Part shown: positions 51,110 through 59,281 of the stretch, piece by piece
Layout of the letters: each line of letters begins with the position of its first letter
Position numbering within the stretch: position 1 is the stretch's first letter
Source: Micromonospora noduli
GTDB lineage: Bacteria; Actinomycetota; Actinomycetes; Mycobacteriales; Micromonosporaceae
Direction of reading: 5' to 3'
Length of the DNA stretch: 64,000 nt
Assembly: GCF_003264365.1 (NCBI RefSeq)
Contig: NZ_PYAK01000006.1
Span: 124,001-188,000, forward strand
Notes under the pieces: generated by a model
Databases searched by the model: none
The model's input: only the letters and a program-made list of their open reading frames with translations
What the model was told of the DNA's origin: nothing
Translations under genes and position numbers: made by a program

Positions 51110-51467
51110 CTGGTCATTCCTTAAATGGGGCAGCCGGAACGGTCAGCCCCGACCTACCCCCGACCCGACGCTCGGAAACGCCGACCAGGCAGGGCCGCCC
51201 TCACGACCGGGTGCTGGTGAGCGAACAGCACGCGGCCGCGCGGATGTGGAGTGCCCCGAACCCGCCCTCGCCGTCGAGGATCTGTACGTGGTGATGAGGT
51301 GTGCGTGTTGCGGTGTGACCTGTCCTCGGTGCTGGGCTGCGTCGTGCGTGGGGAGTCGAACCCCGCGCTGCCCACCGCGCGCCAAGAAGGGTGCCGGGAT
51401 TGCAGCCCGGCCCTGTGTGTACACGCCTCCACGACGGCTACCTGCTCCACATCGCTGCTGGAGTCAC
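51110..51467. other. Gene-free region around the tRNA-like sequence
   Basis: Apart from the tRNA-like 97 nt (51340-51436) and a hairpin at the DIP1984-type gene end (51455-51479), this 358-bp gap shows no coding sequence. From 51120 to 51300 I see nothing definable. Confidence 0.5.
51340..51436 (-). tRNA. tRNA-like sequence, tRNA-Sec-like size, anticodon GCA
   Basis: Over 97 nt the ends pair perfectly (CGTCGTG with CACGACG). The anticodon arm is CCGGG-CTGCAAT-CCCGG, with T33 and GCA exactly at nucleotides 34-36. A long variable region can pair CACC with GGTG, and the T arm is GGGG-TTCGACT-CCCC with an extended lower stem (one C-A mismatch). G at position 8 and a 4-nt D loop (16-19) with stem 13-15/20-22 recall tRNA-Sec. 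Against it: the rest of the D stem does not pair, G18G19 is missing, and no CCA is encoded. It could be a variant tRNA-Cys or a decayed tRNA. Confidence 0.4.
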
Positions 51468-51479
51468 TCAGTCCAGCAG
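51455..51479 (-). terminator. Hairpin with stop codon in its loop
   Basis: CTGCTGGA and TCCAGCAG (51455-51462, 51472-51479) pair over 8 bp. The 9-nt loop contains the TGA stop (51468-51470) of the DIP1984-type gene. It lies 19 bp before the tRNA-like sequence on the same strand. A terminator is likely. Confidence 0.45.
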
Positions 51480-51938
51480 GTCAGCCTCCCAGTTGGTGCG
51501 CTGAATCCGCACCTCGAGCTCGCGCAGCTGCCCGGCGAGCCCGTCGGCGCGTTCCCGAAGCTCGGCGACCGGCAACGCGGCGAGCATCTTCAGCTCGGAG
51601 CGGAGCTGCCGGGCCAGGTGACCACGCCCGCTGCCGGCTGCGGCGTCGGCGGCCGCCGTGACGGCCGCGTGCCGCAGTCGCAGGACGTCCCGCCGGGCCA
51701 ACGCGTCGGTGAGCGTGCCCAGGTCGTCGACCGGCACCGTGGCGTTGGTCCGGTTGATGCGCCGGATCAGCGTCTCCAGGTTGTCGAGAACCTGGTCCAA
51801 CTCCGTCATGAGCACCGCGGCGTCCTCCGGAGGCAGCTCGCCCTCCTGGTACCGGGCGCTGCCGTTGATCCGGGCCCGCAGCTGCTCGACCCGTCGTGCC
51901 GCCTCGGCGCGTTCGGTCAGGGCCTCACCAAGTTTCAT
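51468..51938 (-). CDS. DIP1984 family protein
   Basis: A 156-residue mostly helical protein. It starts MKLGEALTERAEAARRVEQLRARI, then RYQEGELPPEDAAVLMTELDQVLDNLETLI and INRTNATV, and ends LEVRIQRTNWEADLLD, the pattern of DIP1984 (septicolysin-like) proteins. Two long helices with repeated Leu/Arg spacing suggest a coiled-coil dimer. Function unknown. No ribosome site is strong; the ATG at 51938 fits the family start. Confidence 0.85.
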   Translation of the reverse strand: MKLGEALTERAEAARRVEQLRARINGSARYQEGELPPEDAAVLMTELDQVLDNLETLIRRINRTNATVPVDDLGTLTDALARRDVLRLRHAAVTAAADAAAGSGRGHLARQLRSELKMLAALPVAELRERADGLAGQLRELEVRIQRTNWEADLLD

Positions 51939-52124
51939 CTTCCACCCCCGAGTCAGCGGCCAGGTTAGCCGAACGTTGATCTTTCGGCCGACCGGTTTTC
52001 CGGCTGCCCGTCAGGGGTGGGCGCCCTCTAGCGCGCGGACGAGTCTTGGCAATATTCTCCGGAGTACGTGCGGCCACTGGAGCTACTTTTCATCCCCCCG
52101 CCGTCGGCCGCAGGAGGAGATGCA

Positions 52125-53255
52125 ATGCACGTCGACCATTCCGAAGTGGATCGCCGGACGCTGCTGCGGGCCGGTCTCGGCGCCGCAACGGTCGCCGTCG
52201 TCGGGAGCGAACTCGCCTTCCCGGGCGCGGCGCACGCCGCGCCGGGCACCGACCTGGACTGGATCATCAGCTGTGACGAGTGGGCCGCCCGCCCGCCGAA
52301 GGACCCGCTGTCGGTGAGCGCCATCGCCACCAACAAGATCATCGTGCATCACATGGCGTTCCCGAACGTCACCGACTACTCCCGCGAGCAGGCGGTCAAG
52401 CTGGCCCACGACTGCCAGGACCTGCACATGGACGGCAACGGCTGGTCGGACACCGGCCAGCACTTCACGGTGAGCCGTGGCGGGTACGTGCTGGAGGGCC
52501 GCCGGGGCAGCCTGGAGCGCCTGGAAGCCGGCGACCGGCAGATGATCTCGGCGCACTGTCCAGGTGAGAACGGCCGGGCTATCGGCATCGAGAACGAGGG
52601 CACCTACGTCACCGAGACGCCACCCGAGGCGTTGACCGACTCGCTGGTCAAGCTCTGCGTCGCGATCTGCCGGCAGTACGGGCTGCACGCGCACGACATC
52701 TTCGGCCACTGGGACTTCCGCACCACCCAGTGCCCGGGCGCGGCCTTCTATCGGCAGTTCCCCGAGCTGCGGCGGCGGGTGCACGCCGCCCTGGGCACCA
52801 GGCTCGGTGACGTGCCGGCGCGTCGCTGGCCGGACCTGTGGCGTTTCGTCAACTCCCCCTCGGTCCGGGTGGTGCAGCACCTGCTCGCCCACCGGGGCTA
52901 CCCGGTGACCGTCAGCGGCACGTTCGACGCCGCGACCGTCGCGGCAGTGCAGGACTGGCAGGCCCGCAACGGCATCGCGGTGGACGTGGACGCCACACTC
53001 ACCACGCCGACCTGGGAGACCCTGGCGCCGGAGCTGGACCAGCACGCCGCCGGAGCGCCGGTCACGGCCGTGCAGGAAATCCTCGCCACCAAGGGGTACG
53101 CGGTCACCGTCACCGGGGCGTACGACCACGCCACCCGGAGGGCGGTGCAGGACCTTCAGGCGCTGCACGGTCTGCCCCGCAACGGCAAGCTCAGCACGAG
53201 CACGTGGTGCACCGTCGTTGGCGGATCGGTCCGCGAGTCGTTCCGGCACCGCTGA
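52125..53255 (+). CDS. Tat-exported N-acetylmuramoyl-L-alanine amidase with two peptidoglycan-binding modules
   Basis: A 376-residue exported enzyme. DRRTLLRAGLGAATVAVVG is a twin-arginine signal. Residues about 55-215 form an amidase_2/PGRP domain, with zinc ligands in IIVHHMAF and GHWDFRTTQCPG and the DTGQHFTVSRGGYVLEGR core. Two PG_binding_1 modules follow (SVRVVQHLLAHRGYPVTVSG and PVTAVQEILATKGYAVTVTG). It cuts the stem peptide from glycan outside the cell. The start has AGGAGGAG five bases upstream. Confidence 0.9.
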   Translation: MHVDHSEVDRRTLLRAGLGAATVAVVGSELAFPGAAHAAPGTDLDWIISCDEWAARPPKDPLSVSAIATNKIIVHHMAFPNVTDYSREQAVKLAHDCQDLHMDGNGWSDTGQHFTVSRGGYVLEGRRGSLERLEAGDRQMISAHCPGENGRAIGIENEGTYVTETPPEALTDSLVKLCVAICRQYGLHAHDIFGHWDFRTTQCPGAAFYRQFPELRRRVHAALGTRLGDVPARRWPDLWRFVNSPSVRVVQHLLAHRGYPVTVSGTFDAATVAAVQDWQARNGIAVDVDATLTTPTWETLAPELDQHAAGAPVTAVQEILATKGYAVTVTGAYDHATRRAVQDLQALHGLPRNGKLSTSTWCTVVGGSVRESFRHR

Positions 53256-53345
53256 GCGCGTGGTGGCGGTGCGCGGCCCACGCCCGCACCGCCACCAGCC
53301 AGCTCACCGGTTTGATCCGCCGCCCGGGCGGAAAGAGTCCCGGGC

Positions 53346-54920
53346 ATGACCTGGGCCCGTCGAGCCGTACCCGCTGTCGCCGCCGCCGTCGCGGCCCTCG
53401 CCGCGCGGGATCTGATCCAGCGCGACCACGCGTTGCTGCGCAACTTTCCGGTCCTCGGCCGGGCCCGCTACCTGTTGGAGACGATCGGGCCGGAGCTACG
53501 GCAGTACATCGTGGCCGGCAACAACGAGGAGCGACCGTTCACCCGCGACCAGCGCCGCTGGGTGTACGCGTCGGCCAAGCAGGAGAACAACTACTTCGGT
53601 TTCGGCACTGACAACGACATCGAGTACACCCCCGGGTACCCGATCATCAAGCACCGCACGTTCGGTCGTGCCGTGCCGCCGTCGTCACCGGCCGCCGGGC
53701 ACGACGTGCGGTTGCCCTGCGCGAAGGTGCTCGGCGCGGCACGGGGACGCGCCCGGGCGTTCCGACCGGAGTCGGTCGTCAACATCTCCGGGATGAGCTT
53801 CGGCTCGCTCTCCGGCAACGCCATCACCGCGCTCAACAAGGGGGCGGCGCTCGCCGGCTGCCTGCAGAACACCGGCGAGGGCGGCCTGTCGCCGTACCAC
53901 CGCAACGGTGGTGAGCTGGTCTTCCAACTCGGCACCGCGTACTTCGGCTGCCGCGACGAGCACGGCCGGTTCAGCCTCGACAGCCTGAAGGACCTGGTCG
54001 CCGGCGCACCGGTGCGGGCACTGGAGATCAAGCTGAGCCAGGGCGCCAAGCCGAGCCTCGGTGGGCTGCTGCCCGGGGCGAAGGTGTCCGCCGAGATCGC
54101 CGCCACCCGGGGCATCCCGGCCGGTCAGGACTGCGTCAGCCCGTCCCGGCACGCCGAGTTCTCCGACTGCGACAGCCTGCTCGACTGGGTGGAGTTGCTG
54201 GCCGCCGAGACAGGACTGCCGGTCGGCATCAAGTCGGCGGTCGGTGACCTGGTCTTCTGGCAGGAGTTGGCCACCCTGATGCGGGACACCGGCCGGGGTG
54301 TGGACTTCGTGACGATCGACGGCGGCGAGGGCGGCACCGGGGCCGCGCCACTGATCTTCACCGACTCGGTGTCGCTCCCGTTCCAACAGGGCTTCTCCCG
54401 GGTGTACAAAGTCTTCGCCGAGCACGATCTGCACGAACAGGTGGTCTTCGTCGGCGGCGGCAAGCTCGGCCTGCCGGACAACGCCATTGTGGCGTTCGCG
54501 CTCGGCTGCGACCTGGTCAACGTCGGTCGGGAGGCGATGCTGGCGATCGGCTGCATCCAGGCGCAGAAGTGCCACACCGACACCTGCCCCACCGGCGTCG
54601 CCACACAGAACACGTGGCTCGCCCGGGGCCTGGACCCGACGTTGAAGTCGGTCCGGGCGGCCAACTACCTGCGGACGCTGCGCCGCGACCTGACCAAGGT
54701 CGCCGAGGCCTGCGGCGTCGAACACCCCGGCCTGATCGGCACCGACGCCGTGGAGATCCTGGACGGCCGCACCGGCTCCACCCCACTACACCAGGTGTAC
54801 GGCTACCGGCCCGAATGGGGACTGCCCTCGCCCGCCGACCAGGCGGAGATCATCCGGCTGATGATCCCGGAGGCACCCCAGGGCGGCAGCGCCCCACCCT
54901 CCGCCACCGCCGTCGGCTGA
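53346..54920 (+). CDS. FMN-binding glutamate-synthase-like protein
   Basis: A 524-residue protein with one N-terminal hydrophobic segment (about 5-22). The body is the glutamate synthase FMN domain: NISGMSFGSLSGNAITALNK, NTGEGGLSPYH, LEIKLSQGAKPSLGG, TIDGGEGGTGAAP and IGCIQAQKCHTDTCPTGV, the last with the three cysteines of a 3Fe-4S cluster. It lacks the glutaminase domain. Stand-alone forms are redox enzymes of uncertain substrate. It starts at ATG 53346, with a GGAAAGAG sequence upstream. Confidence 0.88.
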   Translation: MTWARRAVPAVAAAVAALAARDLIQRDHALLRNFPVLGRARYLLETIGPELRQYIVAGNNEERPFTRDQRRWVYASAKQENNYFGFGTDNDIEYTPGYPIIKHRTFGRAVPPSSPAAGHDVRLPCAKVLGAARGRARAFRPESVVNISGMSFGSLSGNAITALNKGAALAGCLQNTGEGGLSPYHRNGGELVFQLGTAYFGCRDEHGRFSLDSLKDLVAGAPVRALEIKLSQGAKPSLGGLLPGAKVSAEIAATRGIPAGQDCVSPSRHAEFSDCDSLLDWVELLAAETGLPVGIKSAVGDLVFWQELATLMRDTGRGVDFVTIDGGEGGTGAAPLIFTDSVSLPFQQGFSRVYKVFAEHDLHEQVVFVGGGKLGLPDNAIVAFALGCDLVNVGREAMLAIGCIQAQKCHTDTCPTGVATQNTWLARGLDPTLKSVRAANYLRTLRRDLTKVAEACGVEHPGLIGTDAVEILDGRTGSTPLHQVYGYRPEWGLPSPADQAEIIRLMIPEAPQGGSAPPSATAVG

Positions 54921-55395
54921 GATAACGCCCGAACCTGGCCGGCCTGGGACCGGCCCTGGCCGCCAGCCCACCCCGGCCTCGGCCCAGACCTGGACTCCGA
55001 CCCCGTCGGCCTCCGACCCGCCGGCCACTGACCCGCTGCTCTCCGACCAGGCCTGGGCTCCGACCCGCTGGTCTCCGACCGGGGAGCCATATTCGCCCTT
55101 GAGCGATATACCTCTGAGTCATAAATACGACTCAGAGGTATAGCCCGTTTTCGCGACATGCCCTCCAGCCGCCGCCGATGCGGCAACAGCCCGGGCTCAG
55201 CGACCGACCGGCCCGCGCCGCTCCGGCATTGCTCGGCGGTGCGGTGCTGGGCGCGTGGCCTGCCGCGACACCCCGCGGACATCCTGACGATCGCCGCCAG
55301 CGCCTCGGGTGGGGCGGGCCGAGGACGCCGCGTCGTCCGGCTTTGACGGGGATAACGCGTGGAGCCGCTGCCGAGGGCACCCGTATGGTGGCGCG
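54921..55395. other. 475-bp gene-free region with degenerate repeats and AT-rich palindrome
   Basis: From about 54960 to 55085 the sequence repeats degenerate CTCCGACCCGCTG and GGCCTGG units. A palindrome (55107-55142) follows in an A/T-rich island. From about 55150 to 55390 I see no gene. Candidate open frames there lack codon bias. Confidence 0.55.
55107..55142. repeat. AT-rich 14-bp-arm palindrome
   Basis: TATACCTCTGAGTC (55107-55120) and its perfect complement (55129-55142) flank the loop ATAAATAC. This 36-bp element is far less GC-rich than anything around it. A repeated extragenic palindrome or a protein-binding site is likely. No T-run follows, and no gene stop is near. Confidence 0.65.
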
Positions 55396-55920
55396 GTGCT
55401 GATCAGACGCGAGACACCCGCTGACGTCGACGCCATTCGGGCGGTGCACTCCGCAGCCTTCGCCAAGGCCGACGGCGGTGACGACGTACCGGTCGAGGCG
55501 ACCCTCGTCGACGCGCTGCGCGCCGACGAGGGCTGGCTGCCCGCGTACTCCCTGGTGGCGACCGATTCGGACGGCCAGGTCGTCGGTCACGTGGTGGCCA
55601 CCCGCGGCCGGGTGGGTGGTGCGCCGGTGGCGCTCGGGCTGGGGCCGCTGGGCGTGCTGCCCGACTGGCAGCGGCGCGGGGTCGGCAGTGCGTTGATGCA
55701 CGCCGTGCTCGGCGCGGCCGACGCGCGGGACGAACCGCTTGTGGTGCTGCTCGGGCATCCCGACTACTACCCGCGCTTCGGGTTCCGGCCGGCCGTCGAA
55801 CTGGGCGTCACCCCTCCGCAGCCGTGGGGGCCGCAGTACTTCATGGCTCGCCCGTTGCACGCGTGGCGCGAGTCGATCCAGGGCGAGTTCCGCTACGCCG
55901 GCTCGTTCGACGACCTGTGA
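55396..55920 (+). CDS. GNAT family N-acetyltransferase
   Basis: A 174-residue enzyme, YhbS-like: LIRRETPADVDAIRAVHSAAF, LGLGPLGVLPDWQRRGVGSALMH with the acetyl-CoA pyrophosphate loop (RRGVGS), and VLLGHPDYYPRFGFRPA. The substrate is unknown. The start is a GTG; the next gene's GTG overlaps its stop by four bases, so two acetyltransferases are made together. Confidence 0.88.
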   Translation: MLIRRETPADVDAIRAVHSAAFAKADGGDDVPVEATLVDALRADEGWLPAYSLVATDSDGQVVGHVVATRGRVGGAPVALGLGPLGVLPDWQRRGVGSALMHAVLGAADARDEPLVVLLGHPDYYPRFGFRPAVELGVTPPQPWGPQYFMARPLHAWRESIQGEFRYAGSFDDL

Positions 55921-56513
55921 ACCGACCCGCTATCCGTCGGCGGCGCGCCACCGACCTGGACGGCTGCGTCGCGGCGCTCGCCGTGGTTCACCGGGCCGAC
56001 GGGTACCCGCTGAACTGGCCCGCCGACCCGCACCGCTGGCTGCGCGAGCCGCACCCGGCGCGAGCCTGGGTCGCCGTTGATGCCGACGCGGCCGTTGTCG
56101 GACACGTGGCGGTGCATCGGATCCCCGAGAAGGTGGACGGGCCGCCCGGCCGGCCGACGGCCGAGGTGGCTCGTCTCTTCGTGGTGCCGAAAGCCCGTGG
56201 GTTGGCGCTGGGCAGCGCGCTGCTGAACCGGGCCCGCCAGTGGGCGGACAAACGCGCAACGGATCTGGTGCTGGAGTTGGCCGCCGATGGCACCGCGGCC
56301 GCCGCGCTGTACGAGCGCGCAGGATGGCGGTGCGTCGGCACCACCACGGCACCATGGGCCGCACCCGACGGCAGCCCGGTGTCGCTGCGCCACTACACGC
56401 TGCGTCACCGCGCGCCGGGCTCCGACGTCGCACCGGCCAGCACCGCCAGGCGACGGGCGAGCCGGCCTGCGGCCTCGCGCAGCTCCGGAGGCTCCAGCAC
56501 CTCCATCTCGTGA
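55917..56513 (+). CDS. GNAT family N-acetyltransferase
   Basis: A 198-residue protein. IRRRRATDLDGCVAALAVVH opens the fold, VARLFVVPKARGLALGSALLN is the acetyl-CoA loop (with RGLALG for the usual R/QxxGxG), and ALYERAGWRCVGT the C-terminal motif. The last 40 residues are Arg/Ser-rich and may not be part of the fold. Its final 109 bases overlap the 3' end of the convergent WYL regulator, which is a long antisense overlap. Confidence 0.82.
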   Translation: MNRPAIRRRRATDLDGCVAALAVVHRADGYPLNWPADPHRWLREPHPARAWVAVDADAAVVGHVAVHRIPEKVDGPPGRPTAEVARLFVVPKARGLALGSALLNRARQWADKRATDLVLELAADGTAAAALYERAGWRCVGTTTAPWAAPDGSPVSLRHYTLRHRAPGSDVAPASTARRRASRPAASRSSGGSSTSIS

Positions 56514-57382
56514 TCCAGTCGGGCGAGGTGCGCGGCGAGCCAGTCCAGGTTGTCGCCGCCGACGACCAGCACGGACCATCCGTCGCGGTCGTCCTCGACC
56601 CGCCCCACCTGTGGTGGGACCACCTCCCGCAACCGCTCCGGTGGGGCGTGCACCCGCACCCGGGCGAGGTAGCGGTACGGCGCCCCGGTCACGGCCCGCT
56701 GCACGAAGGCGACCGGATCCGGGTGCTGGCGCGCCGGGAAACGCCAGGTCGTCGCCACGGCAGCCCGCATCCGATCCAGCCGGAACGTCCGCCAGTCGGC
56801 GCGGTCGACGTCCCAGGCCATCAGATACCAGCGGCGGCCGGTCGTGACCATCCGGATCGGCTCGACCGTCCGTTCCCGCTCACCAGCGTCTTGGCCGGGA
56901 TAGTGGAATCGAACGCGTACCCCGTCCCGACAGGCCCGGGCGAGTGTCACCAGCAGCTCCGCGTCGATCTCGGCGACCGGGCCGATGAGGGTGTCGGTGG
57001 AGCCGTGCACCGCCCGTACCTCGGCGCGGAGCCGCGACGGCATCACCTGGTCGAGCTTCGCGAGTGCCCGCAGCGCCGCCTCGCTCGCCCCGGCGATCGT
57101 GCCCCCGGAGGCGAGGCGCAGGGACACCGCCGTGGCGATCGCCTCCTCGTCGTCGAGAAGCAACGGCGGCAGCCGGGTGCCCGCACCGAGTTGGTAGCCA
57201 CCGCCGACGCCCGACACCGCGCGCACCGGGTAGCCGAGCGTCCGCAGACGCTGCACGTCGCGGCGCACGCACCGGCCGGTGACCCCCAGCTCGGCGGCGA
57301 GTTCGGCGGCCGTCCAGGACAGTCGTCGTTGCAGCAGCGCCAGCAGGCGCAGCACCCGCTCGGTCGTCGCCTCGACGGTCAC
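56405..57382 (-). CDS. WYL-domain transcriptional regulator
   Basis: A 325-residue regulator. An HTH (RVLRLLALLQRRLSWTAAELA, VTGRCVRRDVQRLRTLGYPV) precedes a WYL domain with VTTGRRWYLMAWDVDRADW. The C-terminal extension (WSVLVVGGDNLDWLAAHLARL) is WCX-like. It starts at GTG 57382. A perfect palindrome upstream (57398-57428) lies between it and the divergent VOC gene, its probable target. The 3' end overlaps the acetyltransferase gene by 109 bp. Confidence 0.87.
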   Translation of the reverse strand: MTVEATTERVLRLLALLQRRLSWTAAELAAELGVTGRCVRRDVQRLRTLGYPVRAVSGVGGGYQLGAGTRLPPLLLDDEEAIATAVSLRLASGGTIAGASEAALRALAKLDQVMPSRLRAEVRAVHGSTDTLIGPVAEIDAELLVTLARACRDGVRVRFHYPGQDAGERERTVEPIRMVTTGRRWYLMAWDVDRADWRTFRLDRMRAAVATTWRFPARQHPDPVAFVQRAVTGAPYRYLARVRVHAPPERLREVVPPQVGRVEDDRDGWSVLVVGGDNLDWLAAHLARLDHEMEVLEPPELREAAGRLARRLAVLAGATSEPGAR

Positions 57383-57397
57383 CCGTCGATCGTTGCA

Positions 57398-57428
57398 CGG
57401 ATAGCGGAACAACCCTGTCCGCTATCCG
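57398..57428. promoter_or_regulatory. Palindromic operator between WYL regulator and VOC gene
   Basis: CGGATAGCGGA (57398-57408) and TCCGCTATCCG (57418-57428) are perfect 11-bp arms around ACAACCCTG. It lies 16 bases before each divergent start (57382 and 57444), the ideal place to control both genes. Confidence 0.7.
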
Positions 57429-57443
57429 CGAGAGGCTGGGATC

Positions 57444-57914
57444 ATGACCGATCAGAACAGGAAGCAGGGATCCGCCGTGACCCGCGACGTCCAGATCACG
57501 TTCGACTGCGCCGACCCGGCGCGGTTGGCCACGTTCTGGGCCGAGGCGCTCGGTTACCAGGTGCAGGCGCCACCCGGAGACTTCGAGTCGTGGGACCAGG
57601 CGCTGGAGGCGATGGGTGTGCCGCCGGAGAACCGCAACGACGCGTCGGCGGTGGTCGACCCCGAGGGCACGCGGCCACGGCTGTTCTTTCAGCGGGTGCC
57701 GGAGCACAAGCAGGTGAAGAACCGCGTCCACCTCGACGTACGCGCGGCCCCCGGGCTGGAGGGTGACGAGCGGATGGCGGCCCTGGAGGCCGAAGCCGAA
57801 CGGCTCGTCTCGCATGGTGCCAAGCGGCTCAGTCGGCACGAGCCCGCTCCCCCGTTGGGCGCCGGTCATCTCATCATGGCCGACCCCGAGGGCAACGAGT
57901 TCTGCCTCGACTGA
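57444..57914 (+). CDS. VOC (glyoxalase-fold) protein
   Basis: A 156-residue protein of the glyoxalase-like domain-6 type. VQITFDCADPARLATFWAEALGY starts the first half and LIMADPEGNEFCLD ends the second. RVHLDVRAAPG sits in the middle. Ligand unknown; relatives bind aromatic or drug-like molecules. It is divergent from the WYL regulator at 57382 and probably controlled by it. An ATG at 57444 is used; GTG 57477 (VTRDVQI) is possible. Confidence 0.84.
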   Translation: MTDQNRKQGSAVTRDVQITFDCADPARLATFWAEALGYQVQAPPGDFESWDQALEAMGVPPENRNDASAVVDPEGTRPRLFFQRVPEHKQVKNRVHLDVRAAPGLEGDERMAALEAEAERLVSHGAKRLSRHEPAPPLGAGHLIMADPEGNEFCLD

Positions 57915-57958
57915 TCGGACGTTCCCCCAGCTCACTGCCGCACTCGCCGGACGCCATG

Positions 57959-57972
57959 CGAACATGTGTACG
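57959..57972 (+). promoter_or_regulatory. LexA/SOS-box-like site over the dinB start
   Basis: CGAACATGTGTACG differs by one base from the actinobacterial LexA pattern CGAAC-N4-GTTCG. It contains the possible GTG starts of dinB (57966, 57972), so LexA binding would block the start of a leaderless message. Confidence 0.55.
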
Positions 57973-59159
57973 TGTCGCCCGGCGCCAGCATCCTGCACGC
58001 CGACCTGGACGCGTTCTACGCGTCGGTCGAGCAGCGCGACGACCCGCGCCTGCGTGGGCGGCCGGTGATCGTCGGTGGCGGCGTGGTGCTCGCGGCCAGC
58101 TACGAGGCGAAGGCGCGGGGCGTCCGCAGCGCGATGGGCGGCCAGCAGGCGCGAAGGCTGTGCCCGGACGCGATCGTCGTGCCGCCGCGGATGTCGGCGT
58201 ACACGGCGGCGAGCCGCGCGGTCTTCGAGATCTTCCGGCAGACCACACCGCTGGTCGAGGGGCTCTCCATCGACGAGGCGTTCCTCGACGTGGGTGGTCT
58301 GCGGCGGCTGGTCGGGCCACCGGCCGAGATCGCCGAACGACTGCGCCGGGAGGTCCGCGACCGGGTCCACCTGCCGATCACGGTGGGGGTGGCCCGCACG
58401 AAGTTCCTGGCCAAGGTGGCCAGCGGCGTGGCGAAACCGGACGGCCTGCTGGTCGTCGCACCGGACGCCGAGCTGGCGTTCCTGCACCCGCTGCCGGTGG
58501 AACGGCTCTGGGGCGTCGGCCCGGTCACGGCCGCGAAGCTGCGCGAACGCCGGATCCGTACCGTCGGGGAGGTGGCCCGCCTCGGTGAGGCGGCGCTGGT
58601 GTCGCTGCTCGGTGCGGGCGCCGGCCGGCACCTGCACGCGCTGGCGCACAATCGCGACCCCCGGGCGGTGCAGGTGGGGCGGCGGCGCGGTTCGATGGGC
58701 GCGCAGCACGCGCTGAGTCGCAGCCCGCACGCTTCGACGGAACTGGACGCCATCCTCGCCGGCCTGGTGGACCGGGTCAGCCGGCGGATGCGGACGGCCG
58801 GGCGGTCCGGCCGCACCGTGGTGTTGCGGCTGCGCTTCGGCGACTACACCCGGGCGACCCGCTCGCACACGGTGGGTAAGGCGACGGCGGACACGACGCC
58901 ACTGCTCGCCGCCGCGCGTGCGCTGCTACGCGCGGCGCTGCCCGAGATCGATCGCCGTGGCATCACCCTGATCGGTGTCTCCGTGGGCAACCTCGACGAC
59001 AACCCGGTCCAGCCTGAGCTGCCGTTCCAGCCGGACCCAGGGTCCCATCTGGACGCTGCGGTCGACGCGGTCCGCGACCGGTTCGGATCAGCAGCGCTCA
59101 CGCGGGCGATATTGCTCGGCCGGGAGCCGGGCGTGGAGATGCCACTTCTGCCGGACTGA
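57966..59159 (+). CDS. dinB: DNA polymerase IV (Y family)
   Basis: A 397-residue translesion polymerase. ILHADLDAFYASVEQRD and LSIDEAFLDV hold the metal-binding acids. VGVARTKFLAKVASGVAKPDG and LWGVGPVTAAKL follow (thumb helix-hairpin-helix), then the little-finger region. VQPELPF near residue 345 resembles a sliding-clamp-binding motif. It copies damaged DNA with low fidelity. Start is GTG 57966 or 57972 (SPGASILHAD). A near-consensus SOS box overlaps the start. Confidence 0.92.
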   Translation: MYVSPGASILHADLDAFYASVEQRDDPRLRGRPVIVGGGVVLAASYEAKARGVRSAMGGQQARRLCPDAIVVPPRMSAYTAASRAVFEIFRQTTPLVEGLSIDEAFLDVGGLRRLVGPPAEIAERLRREVRDRVHLPITVGVARTKFLAKVASGVAKPDGLLVVAPDAELAFLHPLPVERLWGVGPVTAAKLRERRIRTVGEVARLGEAALVSLLGAGAGRHLHALAHNRDPRAVQVGRRRGSMGAQHALSRSPHASTELDAILAGLVDRVSRRMRTAGRSGRTVVLRLRFGDYTRATRSHTVGKATADTTPLLAAARALLRAALPEIDRRGITLIGVSVGNLDDNPVQPELPFQPDPGSHLDAAVDAVRDRFGSAALTRAILLGREPGVEMPLLPD

Positions 59160-59281
59160 CCGATAAGCGTGCGGCGTCCACGACCGAGCTGCGATCAGAG
59201 ACACATCACAGCAGGTCGGCGGTTTAGCCGGCGGCTGACGGGTGACCCTTGGGGGGTACAGCCTGACGAGGGGGGCCCACC

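Noticed and set aside
56880..58868. Minus-strand open frame of 662 codons opposite the VOC and dinB genes
   Set aside because: Antisense to dinB and the VOC gene, whose motifs are unambiguous.
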